Below, in pieces: positions 1 to 12,241 of a stretch of DNA of 64,000 nt. The notes beneath the pieces are model-generated. The model was not told the origin of the DNA, made no database searches, and was given only the letters and a program-made list of their open reading frames with translations. The number at the start of each line of letters is the position of its first letter. Position 1 is the first letter of the stretch. The position numbers and the translations under genes are program-made. This DNA comes from Brugia malayi (taxonomy: Eukaryota; Nematoda; Chromadorea; Rhabditida; Onchocercidae): contig NW_025062477.1 of assembly GCF_000002995.4 (NCBI RefSeq), positions 9,892,649 to 9,956,648 of the forward strand, given 5' to 3'.

Positions 1-1441
1 TGTTTCTGTGAAAAGTATACCGGATACAAGCATTCTTTTTCTTTTTTTTGAAAGAGAGAGAGAAAGGGCTTTAATGCAGCGTATTGGTGTTTTTCATTCT
101 TTCTGTCAAAATGACCTGGAGGAAGTCAAAATACATGACCTTCTCCAGGTACTTTTTTGCTTCTTGGAAGAAGAGAATTTTTGAATAGCTTTAAAATTCG
201 CGTATACTCTGAGAAATTCATTAGTCATCAGCACTGCTTTTTAAATTGTCAGATGTTGTACAGATGTTGTTTCAGCTTCATGATGATGCATGTGATCATT
301 TTAGTGTTTCTATTGTTTATCAATATATATTTGCTAAATAAATATTCTGTTATGTTAGATGCTTTGCAGGTTTTTTACGGAGTAATTTTATCAAAATAAC
401 AAATCATTTATTCAGTGTTTAGTGATCATCGATGTTCTTTTTTTAGGGGATTATCTAATTAAATGAGACTTCTTATTTAATAGTCTTAAAGTTTTTTCAA
501 AATTTATCCAGCTTCGTGCTGATTGTGCAGTGTGTGTTTTCAGAATATCTTGGGCCAAAGTATTGGAAATGCTGTCGTTTAGTTTTCACTGAATTCAATT
601 ATGTTTGCGTCATCGATAAACAAAGCAGCGTTAGTGTCTCGAAAAATAATGCCTTTGTTTCAGTAAAACAATATATCTTTTTGTCTGGCGACGTATCTGT
701 CTTATGTGTGAGTTGGTGGAGTATTCGTTTCGATAAGCAGCGTTTTCTGGTTGTGAGTCTTTAAAATGTATATTTGTTTGTACATTTCTGCAAATATTTC
801 TATTTATTTACTGAGAATTTTTTCTGAAGGGTGATTTTTTTTGGGAGTGGGGATTTTGTTTTACTGAATTATCAACATTTGTTTGAGACACTGACATTAT
901 TTTGTTTCTTGGTGACGCAAAGACAAATGCTTAGTCGAAAGCTAGTTTTTGTTGCATATCATTTCGAATGCAGATAATTTGTTCGTTAAGATCATTAAGC
1001 ATGTCGGTGCTTTAAACGGATGTAAATTCCGCTTTTTTTAACTCTGGAGTAAGCGGAGATTAAGATGAAGGTTGTTTGGATCTGTTCCATGTTCTAGTAG
1101 TGTTACTGCTTTTTGGAGAGTGTCATACTATTTTGTAAACTGTCGACAGATCAAGTTTGAAAAATAAGGGAAATTTACCTCGAGAGGAACCTATTAAGAA
1201 TTAATAGAGCTGCGATGCATCATAAGTCGATGATGGTATGAGGTTATGTGAAGTGTCAAAAAGGAAAGTGCTGTTTCTATCAGTGTGAGGAAAAAAGTAA
1301 AAAATAAGTTGTTACTTATAATCATTATTAATGAAAGACATACTGGCATAAGAAATAGATCGTTTCCCTACTAATTCCGTAGTAGCTGAATAAATAAATT
1401 TCATGATCTTTATCGATAGTTATATGAGTGATATTATAAAT
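1..1441. other. Non-coding flank, left edge
   Basis: AT-rich sequence with T-runs and no open frame that resembles a protein or carries convincing splice signals. Short open frames exist on both strands but have low-complexity, stop-bordered translations typical of chance in AT-rich DNA. No RNA gene was recognised. It lies about 4-5 kb beyond the 3' end of the HMBOX1-type gene. Confidence 0.5.
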
Positions 1442-1502
1442 TTTATTAGTCTCATTACACTTATCATTAGAATGCCGATGCAAGTCCTTTCGCTTGTTTG
1501 TA
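1442..1502 (-). pseudogene. Decayed copy of HMBOX1 homeodomain recognition-helix exon
   Basis: On the minus strand this 61-bp stretch matches 6027-6087, part of exon 6 of the neighbouring HMBOX1-type gene, at 54 of 61 positions by eye. The real exon reads ANKRKELRRRSNDECNEA. Here the frame reads TNKRKDLHRHSNDKCNET, and the tryptophan-phenylalanine of the WFANKRK motif is lost. Five of the seven differences are C-to-T on the plus strand. No splice donor or acceptor bounds it and no other exon of the gene was found nearby, so it is most likely a dead partial duplication. A remnant of a second, otherwise decayed gene copy is the alternative. Confidence 0.8.
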
Positions 1503-4500
1503 AGTGATATCATTGTACAAAGAATAAACTAGTCACTGACAAAAGCAATAAATGAATTAAATATCTGTGTTGTATCTTTACTGGCATGCCTAAAAAATGA
1601 AGAAATAAGAAAAAATAATTTCTGAAAAAGACTGGACTTCGAATGGCTACAAAATTTGAAGCCAATATGTTGTATTGCATGATTCTCTTCATTGAATTCA
1701 TTATCGGAACACATAATGACTGACATAAAATAAGGGACGAATACATTTCCGTTATTTAAGTGTTTGGAGTCCTTGGCATCCAATATGTGGCGTTAAAGTT
1801 CTATAATAAGAATGATAACTTTACCTAGTGATAACAATAAAAGGGTCTAGGACTGTTAGTACTCATTGGAAATCAATATTGATTGTCCTCCGGTCTGACT
1901 TGTTACATGATAACTTCCTTCAATGATTGATGAAAAAAACGAAAGAAGTGATCACTGAAGTATAACAACCCTAGCAATTGTTGTGAATTAGTCATTTTAC
2001 AACTTGGCGTTTTTTTCTCACTGCTTTTCAATGGTTTCTAGCAATTTCTAGCTTGTCAAGATCTTACAAATGAGTTACTACTATTTATGAGATTGCTAGT
2101 TCCATGAATAATTTTCTTTTTTGGCTATCCTTCATTACAATGCATATTTTAATTTTATAAATATACTTATGTATTTGAACTAATTTACTGAAACTGCTGA
2201 ATACTTTGTCAGAAATACCTCTAATCCACTATTCAAAATCACCACCTTAAGAGACTTCGCAGTTCTACTGATTATCAAAGCTTTTGTAGGAAATAATTAA
2301 ACCTGTAATGCAAAGGTAATTCCAATTTATTTCTTCAATCCAATATAATCATAATGATCAGCTAAATGTCGTAACCAAACTATTTCAAAATTTTCTTGCT
2401 GAATTTAATAGTTCCGAAAATTTGTATGTGCCAAAATGTGTCAGAATTTGATAAAATATTCTGCAATTATATGAAGAAATGAAAAGATTTCACTGCTCTT
2501 AATTTATTTAACTTCTATTTGCAGTGATTATCCAGATGCAAGGAGTTACATTGTTTATAGGCTTCACTGTAAATTTAAATCTTTTGAAATATTAATATTT
2601 GGGTTTTATGGAATAGCCAACTCGATACTTTACATCAAACAAAGCAATTAAACAGTATGGAAGTATATGGCTTTATTGAATCAGTCAGGAAAAGTGTCAT
2701 GAAGAAAGTAATGGATGGTCGAAGTACTTGCAGTAGAGCTGAAAGGTAAAACTTAACATTCAAGCCATGATGATAACTTAAAAAATTTCTTTGCAATTAA
2801 GTTTTTTTGCATCACAGTTGGATGTATCTGTTCATTTCTTCATCAACACTTATCAGGAAAAAGCTTATCTTCATCCCAATCTTCAGTCTATCAAACAACT
2901 TTCAATCTCCTGTTCCTTAAAAATTTATAAATTCAAGTAAACAGTGGGAAATGAAAAACGCCTTATAAGTAACTATGCAAAAAAAGAAATAGAAAATAAC
3001 AGTATTCAATTTCAACCACTTTCGTCTTAACTATATTTGGTTTTCCATGTTTTATTGTCACTGTTTATGCAATTTTATTGTATTCATGCTAATATTATGA
3101 ACGATACGATTAGCTCGAATAATCAATATGAAATCGTAAATACATTTTTTCCTGCTTTTTTGTTTCTCCAAGTAATCTAAGCAGTGTAGTAATTATAACG
3201 TATTACATACACAATCGATCTATTTAAATTTTCCTTGAAGTAGTCCTCGATATGCAGTTGATAGTATGCTTCGATAAAGATGCTTGTGTTTGGATAGGTA
3301 TAAGGGAAAAAGGGAAGCTTCAGTCCAGAAAATTTCTTCTGACACAGATATGTTCATCTCATTTTTAAAATTTGATTTGAAGATATGACAATAACAATAA
3401 GTTGTCAATCTTCTACTCAGTTCTCAAATGTTCTTTAAATGAACATTCGATGAAGTCTTCGTTTGATTATAGCTTACAAATCCTTTCAGTTATATTTGCT
3501 ATTATGTTGCCATCTTCTTAATCACTTTTATTCTTATAATATCAGTCTCTCGGAATACAAAAAAATCAGAAATTTCCAGGTTATATTAATAATTATCGTT
3601 TATCTACGCTTAAACAAATTACTTCATTTCGTTTCCTCTGCAAATCTACATTTAAGATAACCTAATTTAAATCGGCCCAGTTTATCACTGCAAGCTTGTT
3701 CTTTGTTTCGTTATTCCGAATTTCACAAGTTTTTTATTTACAAAGCAAATTATCACTACCTTATTTTTCGGTTTGTTTTAAAATATTTTATGTTTATTTG
3801 TATAATTACTTCAATTCGCATAATAGTTTTCCTTTGATATAAGTAAGCACAGCAAAATGAAATAAAAAAGTCAGAAGTGTAATCGAATTAAATTTACATA
3901 AAAGTTAAAATTTAAAAACCCGAGCACAATTATTCACAAAAACATAAAAAGTAAAAGAAATACGCGTATGAACAAATCGGATAAACCAATGTGCACAACA
4001 ACACCTCAATCAAGTCACACATAAAATTCACATATACTCTGCAATTTGAATATGACTGAGTTAAATATGATTTAGACATTAAATACTTGTTACCTCATTG
4101 CAGCAAGTTAGAAGCAATTTTAAAATATTTCAGAAGTGGTTATTCGGCGTTCTATTTCGTTATTTCAAAAAAAAAGAAAAAATCGAATTGAATGAGTGAC
4201 AACAAATGGTAGTAAGAAAACAACGACTTTTATATCAAATATCAATGATAAATATTAAATCACATAACCCTGTCCAACAGCAACAAATTTTGAATATTGG
4301 AGGTGTCAAATTATGAAGAAATGAATACATCAAACTGTATATAGCACTCATAAGAAGTCAACTACTGAAGAAGAGAAAATGTATAAATTGTGAAAATGTT
4401 CCTTGTATTCATCTCCTTAAGAAATAACAAGCTTTTAATGAGGAATGAAATGAATTTTTAATTTGCATTTAGTTTGAACAATGAAGATGTGCCTTCAAGA

Positions 4501-5233
4501 GTGTACTTTGAAAGTATAAAACGAGAAGTAACTGAAGTGTAGGAACTTTCCACTTTGCACATCTGGAATTTAATACCAAGTTTAGTGAATCATGAATCAT
4601 TATATCTTTGTTACGAAAAAATGCTAAAGGTCTACCAGACGAGACATGAATCGGAGATAAGAACAAATTAAACTGCTAGCATAATCTGCTGAAAAAGATG
4701 GTCTTTGTGGATCGTCAAGTATTTTGTAAGAAATTAATTGAATGAAGAAGGTTGGTAAAACAAATCATATGAAAATTAGTGGAAATTTAAACTAAAAATT
4801 CGGAAACTATTTGAACCAAAAAGCGTACACAGACTTGTATACAATCATCGACAGCATTTACGAATCCATCATTATCCTAATAAAATCACTGATTATGCAC
4901 ATCTACGAAATTCTTCTTATAAATAGATTTGGTGATAACACAAAGCAACAACAAAGCAAAGGAAAAAAGAAAAACAAAATCATGGCAATCATGGCAGGCA
5001 TAGCAGTAAATGAATTTTTAAAGATTCCTCTCAGTAAATTGCTAAAAGCAGGCCATAAAAAAATCTAAATAAAAGCATCAATATCCTCGGTTACGACCAC
5101 TCAGAAAATTTAAAAGGATGTCCAAATTGGGATCGATCGAAAGTAATTTTTATCTATGAAAAAAAGATGTAATTCAATATGGTTTAGAGGTTGGATAAAA
5201 TAATTCAGAAAAGGAAATAAATTCAGAAAGAAA
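1503..5233. other. Non-coding region downstream of HMBOX1-type gene
   Basis: No supportable gene. An open plus-strand frame near 4811-5068 begins at TTG rather than ATG and matches nothing recognised; it lies just beyond the HMBOX1 3' end. The rest is AT-rich sequence with A- and T-runs. Confidence 0.5.
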
Positions 5234-5239
5234 TTTATT
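5234..5239 (-). promoter_or_regulatory. AATAAA polyadenylation signal of HMBOX1-type gene
   Basis: A canonical AATAAA on the minus strand, about 31 bases beyond the stop codon at 5270. This implies a very short 3' UTR, which is common in nematodes. Confidence 0.6.
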
Positions 5240-5269
5240 CAATTCAGTAGAAGATGAATCTTCTAATTA

Positions 5270-8200
5270 TCATTCAGCAGTTTGTTCAACCTTTATAACC
5301 GAACTGTGGATTTGATTATTGTATGGGTTTACTAATGCCAATACCGAATTATTCACCAGATCTAATTGGCATTGTATTTCTGCTAAGCATTGACCTGCTG
5401 AAGATGTTGATCCATCCGACGGCTGTTGCAACTGCTGCACTGTTGGATCTACCGAATCACGACCCGTATCATCTATATTAGTACAATTAGTTGATGCAAT
5501 TGGTAACGCCGCTGATATAGGTGATTCTGGATCTGGTTTGGGACAAAAATTATTTGGATTCGTCAACGTTTGCACAAGCGTTGTCTGTTGCTGATGCGCA
5601 AACGATGAGAAAAGGCTTGTTTCGATTTCAATTGGACTGTTTCCTGGTCGGACAGCTGGGACGGATATAGGAACGGAGGTAGCTATCGATGCAACGATTC
5701 GGTCGTCCAGACCTATTCGATCTGTCTCCATTGGTGTATTTGATATACTAGCTGTTGGTGATGGTGATGAAATAGCATCAGGTGAGCTCTGAAAATATAC
5801 TTCCTTCAAGGGAAAAAGATTTCTATGAACTCAAGTTCGACTCTTTGCTAGTAAACATCGCTATCAAAAAGTAAATTCGTGCGGAAATGAAATTCATTCC
5901 TTTATAACTTTTTCCTCAAAATTTCACCTATTTTTCTCTTTTTCCATAATAAAACGACGTTAAAACAATAACTTTAGAACACAAAAAAATATACAAGATT
6001 AGCTTACGACTTGTGACAGATTCGCATTATTAGCCTCATTACACTCATCATTAGAACGCCGACGCAACTCCTTTCGCTTGTTGGCAAACCAGTTTGCAAC
6101 AACTTGTGGTGATACTACTTCCTTTGGCATCAATCCAACCCCTACAGATAGTATCTTTCAAGCCTGAATTCGAATAACTTATCTACAAAGCAATTAGTCA
6201 AATGTGAAAAATGTGTAAAATAACATAACACTAACAATGATTTTTTTAACATACCTTTCTTATCTATCTGTAATGCCTGATTACAGGCAGTAGCAATCTC
6301 GATTCGACGATTTAAATCTGGAAATGGTGTTTGAGCAAAGAAACCCTCTAAAATTCTGATTAAAATCGGGCGAAAAACATATCGTTCACGACGTTGCGGA
6401 ATCAATTCACCATCACCATTTGTCTCCAAACGAGTGGATGGATCGGCAAGGAAAGAAGCTGAAAAAGGATTTTTTCAAGTTTTTTGAATCTTGCTAATTG
6501 CAATTGCAGACTAAAAAGGTTAGTGGATTTTATATTAAACTCGACTTACAAAGTTTCTCTGGATGCCGCCTACAATTCAGATACCATGAATATATATTTT
6601 TTCGACAACGTAGCGACAATTCACGATGATTACCATTGAGCAGTTTTGAAATGTATGGCTGTGAAACTCCTGAATTTTGGAAAGTAATTATTAAGTAATA
6701 TTATTAGAAAAAAAAAAAAACTAAGGTATAAGGATCAATGTTGGATCAAGTACTGTTTTTAATTAAAATTAACATGGAAGGTGACTTAATGGAACTTTAC
6801 ACGTTTGATAGTTCCACCGAAAGCAATATTACTGAAAATCTGTGTAAGCTAACCCGTCATCATAGCAACTGTAGTCTGCCTAAGTGAAAATTGTGTGATA
6901 AACTTTTTCATATCCAGTATGCACGCTTCTTCGCCCTGCTGCATAAATTCATCCAATTCACTAGGGTCATCTAAAGTTGTAATTTCACGCATCGGTGTCC
7001 TTTGCGAACGGATTGGTCGACAGTTAGAAGGCGAAGAACCTTCGAAATTATACTGTCCGAGAATGCAAGCAGGAGGTATCGGAGCTGTAGCAGTAGCTAC
7101 CGCTGATGTTGCCGCATCGTTTGCACTGGTGGATGTCGTGCCACTCGCAGTTGTTGAAAGAGGTAAAGAATTCTGGACAGTACATCGGTCTGGTGACGTA
7201 GTTGGCAGAGACGGAGAAGATGATGCATTTATAGTAACAGGTACTGGAGCCTAGAAAAGTTAATGAGATCAAGTACCAAAGAATATCAGCAACTGAAGAC
7301 TCAAGCACGTTGAAAATAGGAAGGTTTATATATTGTAATCCGGAGACTACTGCTACCAAATATCTTTGAATTCAATTTTTTTTATCCATTCCGTCCACTA
7401 CAATATCACTGTTCGTACATTACAAGAAAGGAACTTCTATTCGCTGTTCCCTTCCTGATACTACCAAGTGGAAAAATTAAGGGAAAAGAAGAACAGTCGA
7501 AATAAAAATCGTCCTTCGACATAGTAAATCTGAAAGTACATTTTCGACAAGAAATGTTTCAGCAGTTGATATCAAGATTGATTATATGAAGGAAGAAAGT
7601 AATTAATTCACATCAAATGCAGGTGTCACTGACCACGATCGAGAAGACAAGAAGCGTGTATGGGATGATGAGAAGGAAAGGAGGAAGATGAAGAGCAAAA
7701 GAAATTATCTTCGTGATAAGTAAAGAAAGAATTGCATACTCAAAAAAGCCTCTTCCTTTTCTCCCAACATGTTTTTAACAGTGAGTTTGTGACAAAATAC
7801 GTAAATGTGTAAGATTTGATAAACTTTTACTGTGCTATCACAAATCCAAACGAGAAAATAACAGTTTAGAAAAGAAAAAGATCAATTAGAGCAATTTCTT
7901 CAGCCTCTGACTCTACGGCTTCAAGCTAAAAATCAGTAATAATTTTGTTATAAGTCTAACTTAGCTTAATGAAAAACGTTGATGACTGAACAGTCACACT
8001 GGACTGGAAATGTTACTCTCTGACATCCAATATCTGTGCTATCAATTCTAATACATGATGACTATCGCTCATCAGCATAAAGAATTTAGCTAGATAATCC
8101 TTTTAATTTCTATGAAAAGCAAGAAAAATCCATCTATCATTTTTGCAACAGGAAAAAATGATAAAAGTGGAAATCAGATAAACAGAATACTGAAACAAAG

Positions 8201-11200
8201 AAATGGTCAAACTGAGAGATTGGAAATCAGTGACAACAATGCAAAAGCAATCATTAACTTTATTAATAAGATATAAAAACTGAGACAAGCATTCTTAAAA
8301 TTGTTTCCTCTATCGTAGAAAGCGTTTTTAGTACTTCTTCATATTTTAGAAAGATTTGTATTCATTGTTGTTTTTATATTGACTTCACTCATAATCATTT
8401 AAATTTTGGAGTCATTTTTGCCCGAAAATAAATTAGTTTGGTTAAATTTATTTTATGAACTAAATTAATCTTAAATAATTGAGAACATAAGTTAAAGAAA
8501 GAAGCCACTTCTTGCAGAATTATTTTTTAATAATTTCATCGATATTCTTCAACTGAAGTGAATAGAGAATTCTAGTGGAGTAAATACGTTTTTGTAAAAT
8601 GTCGAATTCTTGAAAAATAAATGAATAAAGTGTAAATTTAACAAAGAAAAATTCTCTTTTCAAAAATGAGAAGTGTACTTTTTGTTTTGAATGATTCTGA
8701 TGATTTGATATTAAAAGAAAGGGATTAAAAGAAAGGAAGTCTTCAAAATGGATTAGATACACTAAGGTGGAAGAAAGGTAGATCGATTTTTTATTATGAA
8801 AATTAAGCAAAACGGTAACAAAAAAAGCTGCACATGAGTATCATTGTGTTCCACAACTTTCTTCATTAACCTTATATTTTATTGCTAATCCAAAAATGAA
8901 TCTATCGCCAGAATCTGAAGAGGTAGTAGAATCAGTCTGCAGCATTGTTAGACGAGATCAAAATATCTTTTAGATACTTATTAATGCAATTAATTTATTG
9001 AATAAAATACCTAAAGTAAGCAGTTGGTCATCCTTCTTTGCAAATTTCATATATTAAGTGAAAAAGAAAAATTAACGAAGGAAAAAGAAGTTGTAGAAAT
9101 GATAGTGATAAAGAATGGATTTATCCTGTTCTATCTTCCTTAAGATGAAATATTAAACTACCTAGATATGATGATCATTAAAACTAGGAATTAAAAACAA
9201 TGGAGAGGAAAAAATGAAAAACAATAAAAGGGACGAAAATAATAGATGGAAAAAGTTAGCTTTTATCACCACTTGTCAAGAGATACAGAATCAGCAACAC
9301 GTAGTGAGAGCTGGTTATTGCTGTTATATGGTAATTAAAAATCGAGTTTAATTTTTTATCTGAGTTCTTTTTTTCATTTTTAATCTTCTGCAAAAACTAT
9401 TCATTTTGTTCATAAAGGCTAATGTCGAAACAACTCACACTTGAAACTCTAAATTATAGTTTGCTAAGAGGATCAGATAAATAATTTGATTTTTCTTGTT
9501 AGAATGAATTACATCAGCATCTCCTTAAAAAGAAGAAAAACCTGATTTCTGAGATGTTGCAACAAGATCGGACTGCTTAATTCGAAAGTATTGGCACCAT
9601 CATCGAACTGGAACATCTTTGTGGCCGGTGCAATGAGAGCTGCCAAAGCTGCTGTCTGAATTCGGGCTGCATCCAAATCTGCTTCTATTTGTTCTAGTGC
9701 TCTAAATGCCTGCAAACTTATCTTCATTAATATGATCATCTAAGATGTTAAAATTGTGTAGACTAACTGACCGTTGAAAAGCATTTCCCAGTTTAATTGA
9801 TTACTAGAGAACTCTGATTGTACACTTAATAAAAGTAATTTTGTATAAGAAATACTTTTGATAGAAATGAAACAAAGAGTGATTTCAGATCAGAAAGCAC
9901 AGTGAACATAAAGCACATATAAAAACCGCGATTGGAAAGGAAAGGAAATAATTTGGAAATCAAAATCTTAGAAGCGTTCAAATATACCTTAAAGGTCATT
10001 CTAACTCAGTTCAGACAAGATATCAACCACTTCCAAACGCCTTCAGCAAATTTCTGATCATCTTTGCTTATCATATGAAATACTGCTTAAAGTCTTTACT
10101 TTACGCAATAGAATACTTGTTAAAAGCAAACACGTAATACAGTTATATTCAATACAAGTTCAAAGTTACTGGGAACATATAAGTGAACGACAGGTGTTTT
10201 AAGCTCAGCTAGTTAATTGTCAACTCAGAATAAACGACCCTAAATAATTTCAGCAGTTTGAAAAGTAACAGCAGCCTTATTTCTATTTCTTAACTCTTAT
10301 CAAATCAATTTACTATAAACTGCTTTATTCAATAGTTTTTAATTTAATGTCATTTTCTGCTCATAAATTCACTCATTTTTGTTTCTGCAACAAACTATTC
10401 ATTCTTCATTTATTGATCTTGCAAAGCAATAAAACAAGGCTTACACACTCACTTGGTTCTAATACCAATCAGTTCAGATATTTTTCATATCAGTCCTTGA
10501 CATCCACTCAAATCTTTGCTTTTCCCTCCCTTTACCAGTAATAAATCAAAATTCATTTCCCCCATAATTTTCATTATTTTTAGGATAAGAATGAATACGT
10601 CAATAAAAAAGGAAATGCATGGTTAGATCCGTGTTATCGTATTGACAAGCAAGAAGATACTGATACCCTTCACTCTCCTTATCAGTGAATTGTGATCTTA
10701 TCTTAATCATTGCTGCTTTATCCCTTCCATATATGTTAGATTTTGTGCAATAAAGTATGAGATACATCTAAATTATGAGAAAGTTCATTAATTTCTAAAG
10801 AGTTCCTGTAATATATTGATAAAATATGCACATATTTGTTCAAAATATATGTGCATGTAACTGGAAAAGAAGCTGCATCCTTTCTCTTTTCTTTTTGAAG
10901 TATTTGAAGGTATAAGTGGTTAACAGGTATGCCCAGCAAGATTACAATTTAACAATCCTTGAAAAGTACAGTGGTGATTAATTACTGAAGTAAAATTACT
11001 GTGTAACAAACCGAAGTGATTGATTGGTATTGAGAATTTGTGCAGCGTAGAAAACAATAAGATAAAGTGAATGGAAATTATGTGGAATTGTTGTTTAAAA
11101 AATGAATCCAGCATGATCTTTAGCAATATGTTTTGTTTATCTTGAAGAAATTAAATGAGTTTAAATACTAAAACTTCTACATTTTCTGGAAAAAGTTCCA

Positions 11201-12241
11201 AGTCTTTAAAGCTTCTCCTACAATTTATCCTAAAATAAATTTATATATGCCTACATTTTTCCAATATATATCATAATAAAATTACTGACACAATAGAAAA
11301 ATTGACAGCCTTATTTAAATAGCCGAATATCAAAGATTTTGAAAGAATAGTATTGATTTTGGATTAGGAAAAATAATGATTTCCCGTCTATGAGTTTCTG
11401 GAAAAAGTTTTAGTTTTTTGACCTTCTTGAATTACCTTGTTCAAGTGAGCGCGACAGTACGTAAGAAAGTAAAAGTTGGTGCTTTCTCATATACTGTTAA
11501 ATCAAAATTTTGAAATTTGGTAATTAGAGAAGTTTGCTCCTTGAGTGTATTTCAAGTTAATTGTTTCTATTTCTAGCTTCTCCATTTTTCAGACGACGTG
11601 ATAGGCTTTCTTCTATTATTATTAAAGCAAATTAACAATTTTGGATAGCACAGCTAAGTAATTTTGTTGTAAGCACTCAAAAAACAGGCTCACGATATAT
11701 TTTCCCAGAAGTTTGGCGGCTTTCACTGACTCTTCTGCTTTTTTTCATCGATGCTCCGAAAGACTGGGACTGAAAGGTTGGTTGCAACATATGAATTCAG
11801 AGAGGCAATTGTTATTAAGCAGTTTTTAGTTTTCCAGTCAAAAATTATTATGAAGCTAGTAGCACAAAGCAGAAAGATATTGGGGTGAAGATTGAAACAG
11901 TAACACTTAAAGATGTTGGTGATATTGAATTTGTACCACTCGATATTTGAAAACGTTGATAGTCGTTATCGAATATATTGAGGGTGATTTGGGATTAAGA
12001 ACCGAACATTCCCGATAGATACAGCGCGTTATTATTTTCTGTCCAGTACGGTATAGTTCTCGATGGTAGCGCTACATTTATAGCTAATAGAACTGGTTGA
12101 AAAACAAATTTCTATCACAAGAAATAATATGAAGTCTAAAAGATTTGAGAAAAAGTTTACCTCAAGAACAGCTTCAGGTGTAATACCCGTTAAGCGCAGT
12201 CGTCTGATTAGTTCTAGCTGCTCCACCGTAAACAGATTCAT
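5270..12241 (-). CDS. HMBOX1: HMBOX1-type (HNF1-class) homeobox transcription factor, 7 exons
   Basis: Coding exons, 5' to 3' on the minus strand: 12241-12161, 9709-9542, 7250-6854, 6669-6550, 6458-6255, 6141-6008 and 5788-5270. All phases close, giving 540 aa. Residues 1-83 carry the HMBOX1 N-terminal helices (FTVEQLELIRRLRLTGITPE, then AFRALEQIEADLDAARIQ). A Ser/Thr/Ala-rich linker follows. A POU-specific-like HNF1 domain spans about 190-250 (core GVSQPYISKLLNG). An atypical homeodomain spans about 277-351 and ends with NWFANKRKELRRR (Trp341, Asn344, Arg346). The C-terminus has NNSVLALVNPYNNQIHSSV, resembling the end of vertebrate HMBOX1. An in-frame TAG lies three codons before the ATG. 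A pyrimidine-rich CTAG acceptor just upstream suggests trans-splicing. HMBOX1/HOT1 is a nuclear DNA-binding protein that binds double-stranded telomeric repeats in mammals; a similar role here is inference. The 23-kb gene-free region upstream suggests extended regulation. Confidence 0.92.

Noticed and set aside
4811..5068. 85-codon plus-strand open frame beyond the HMBOX1 3' end
   Set aside because: It begins at TTG, is antisense to the presumed 3' flank and resembles no known family.
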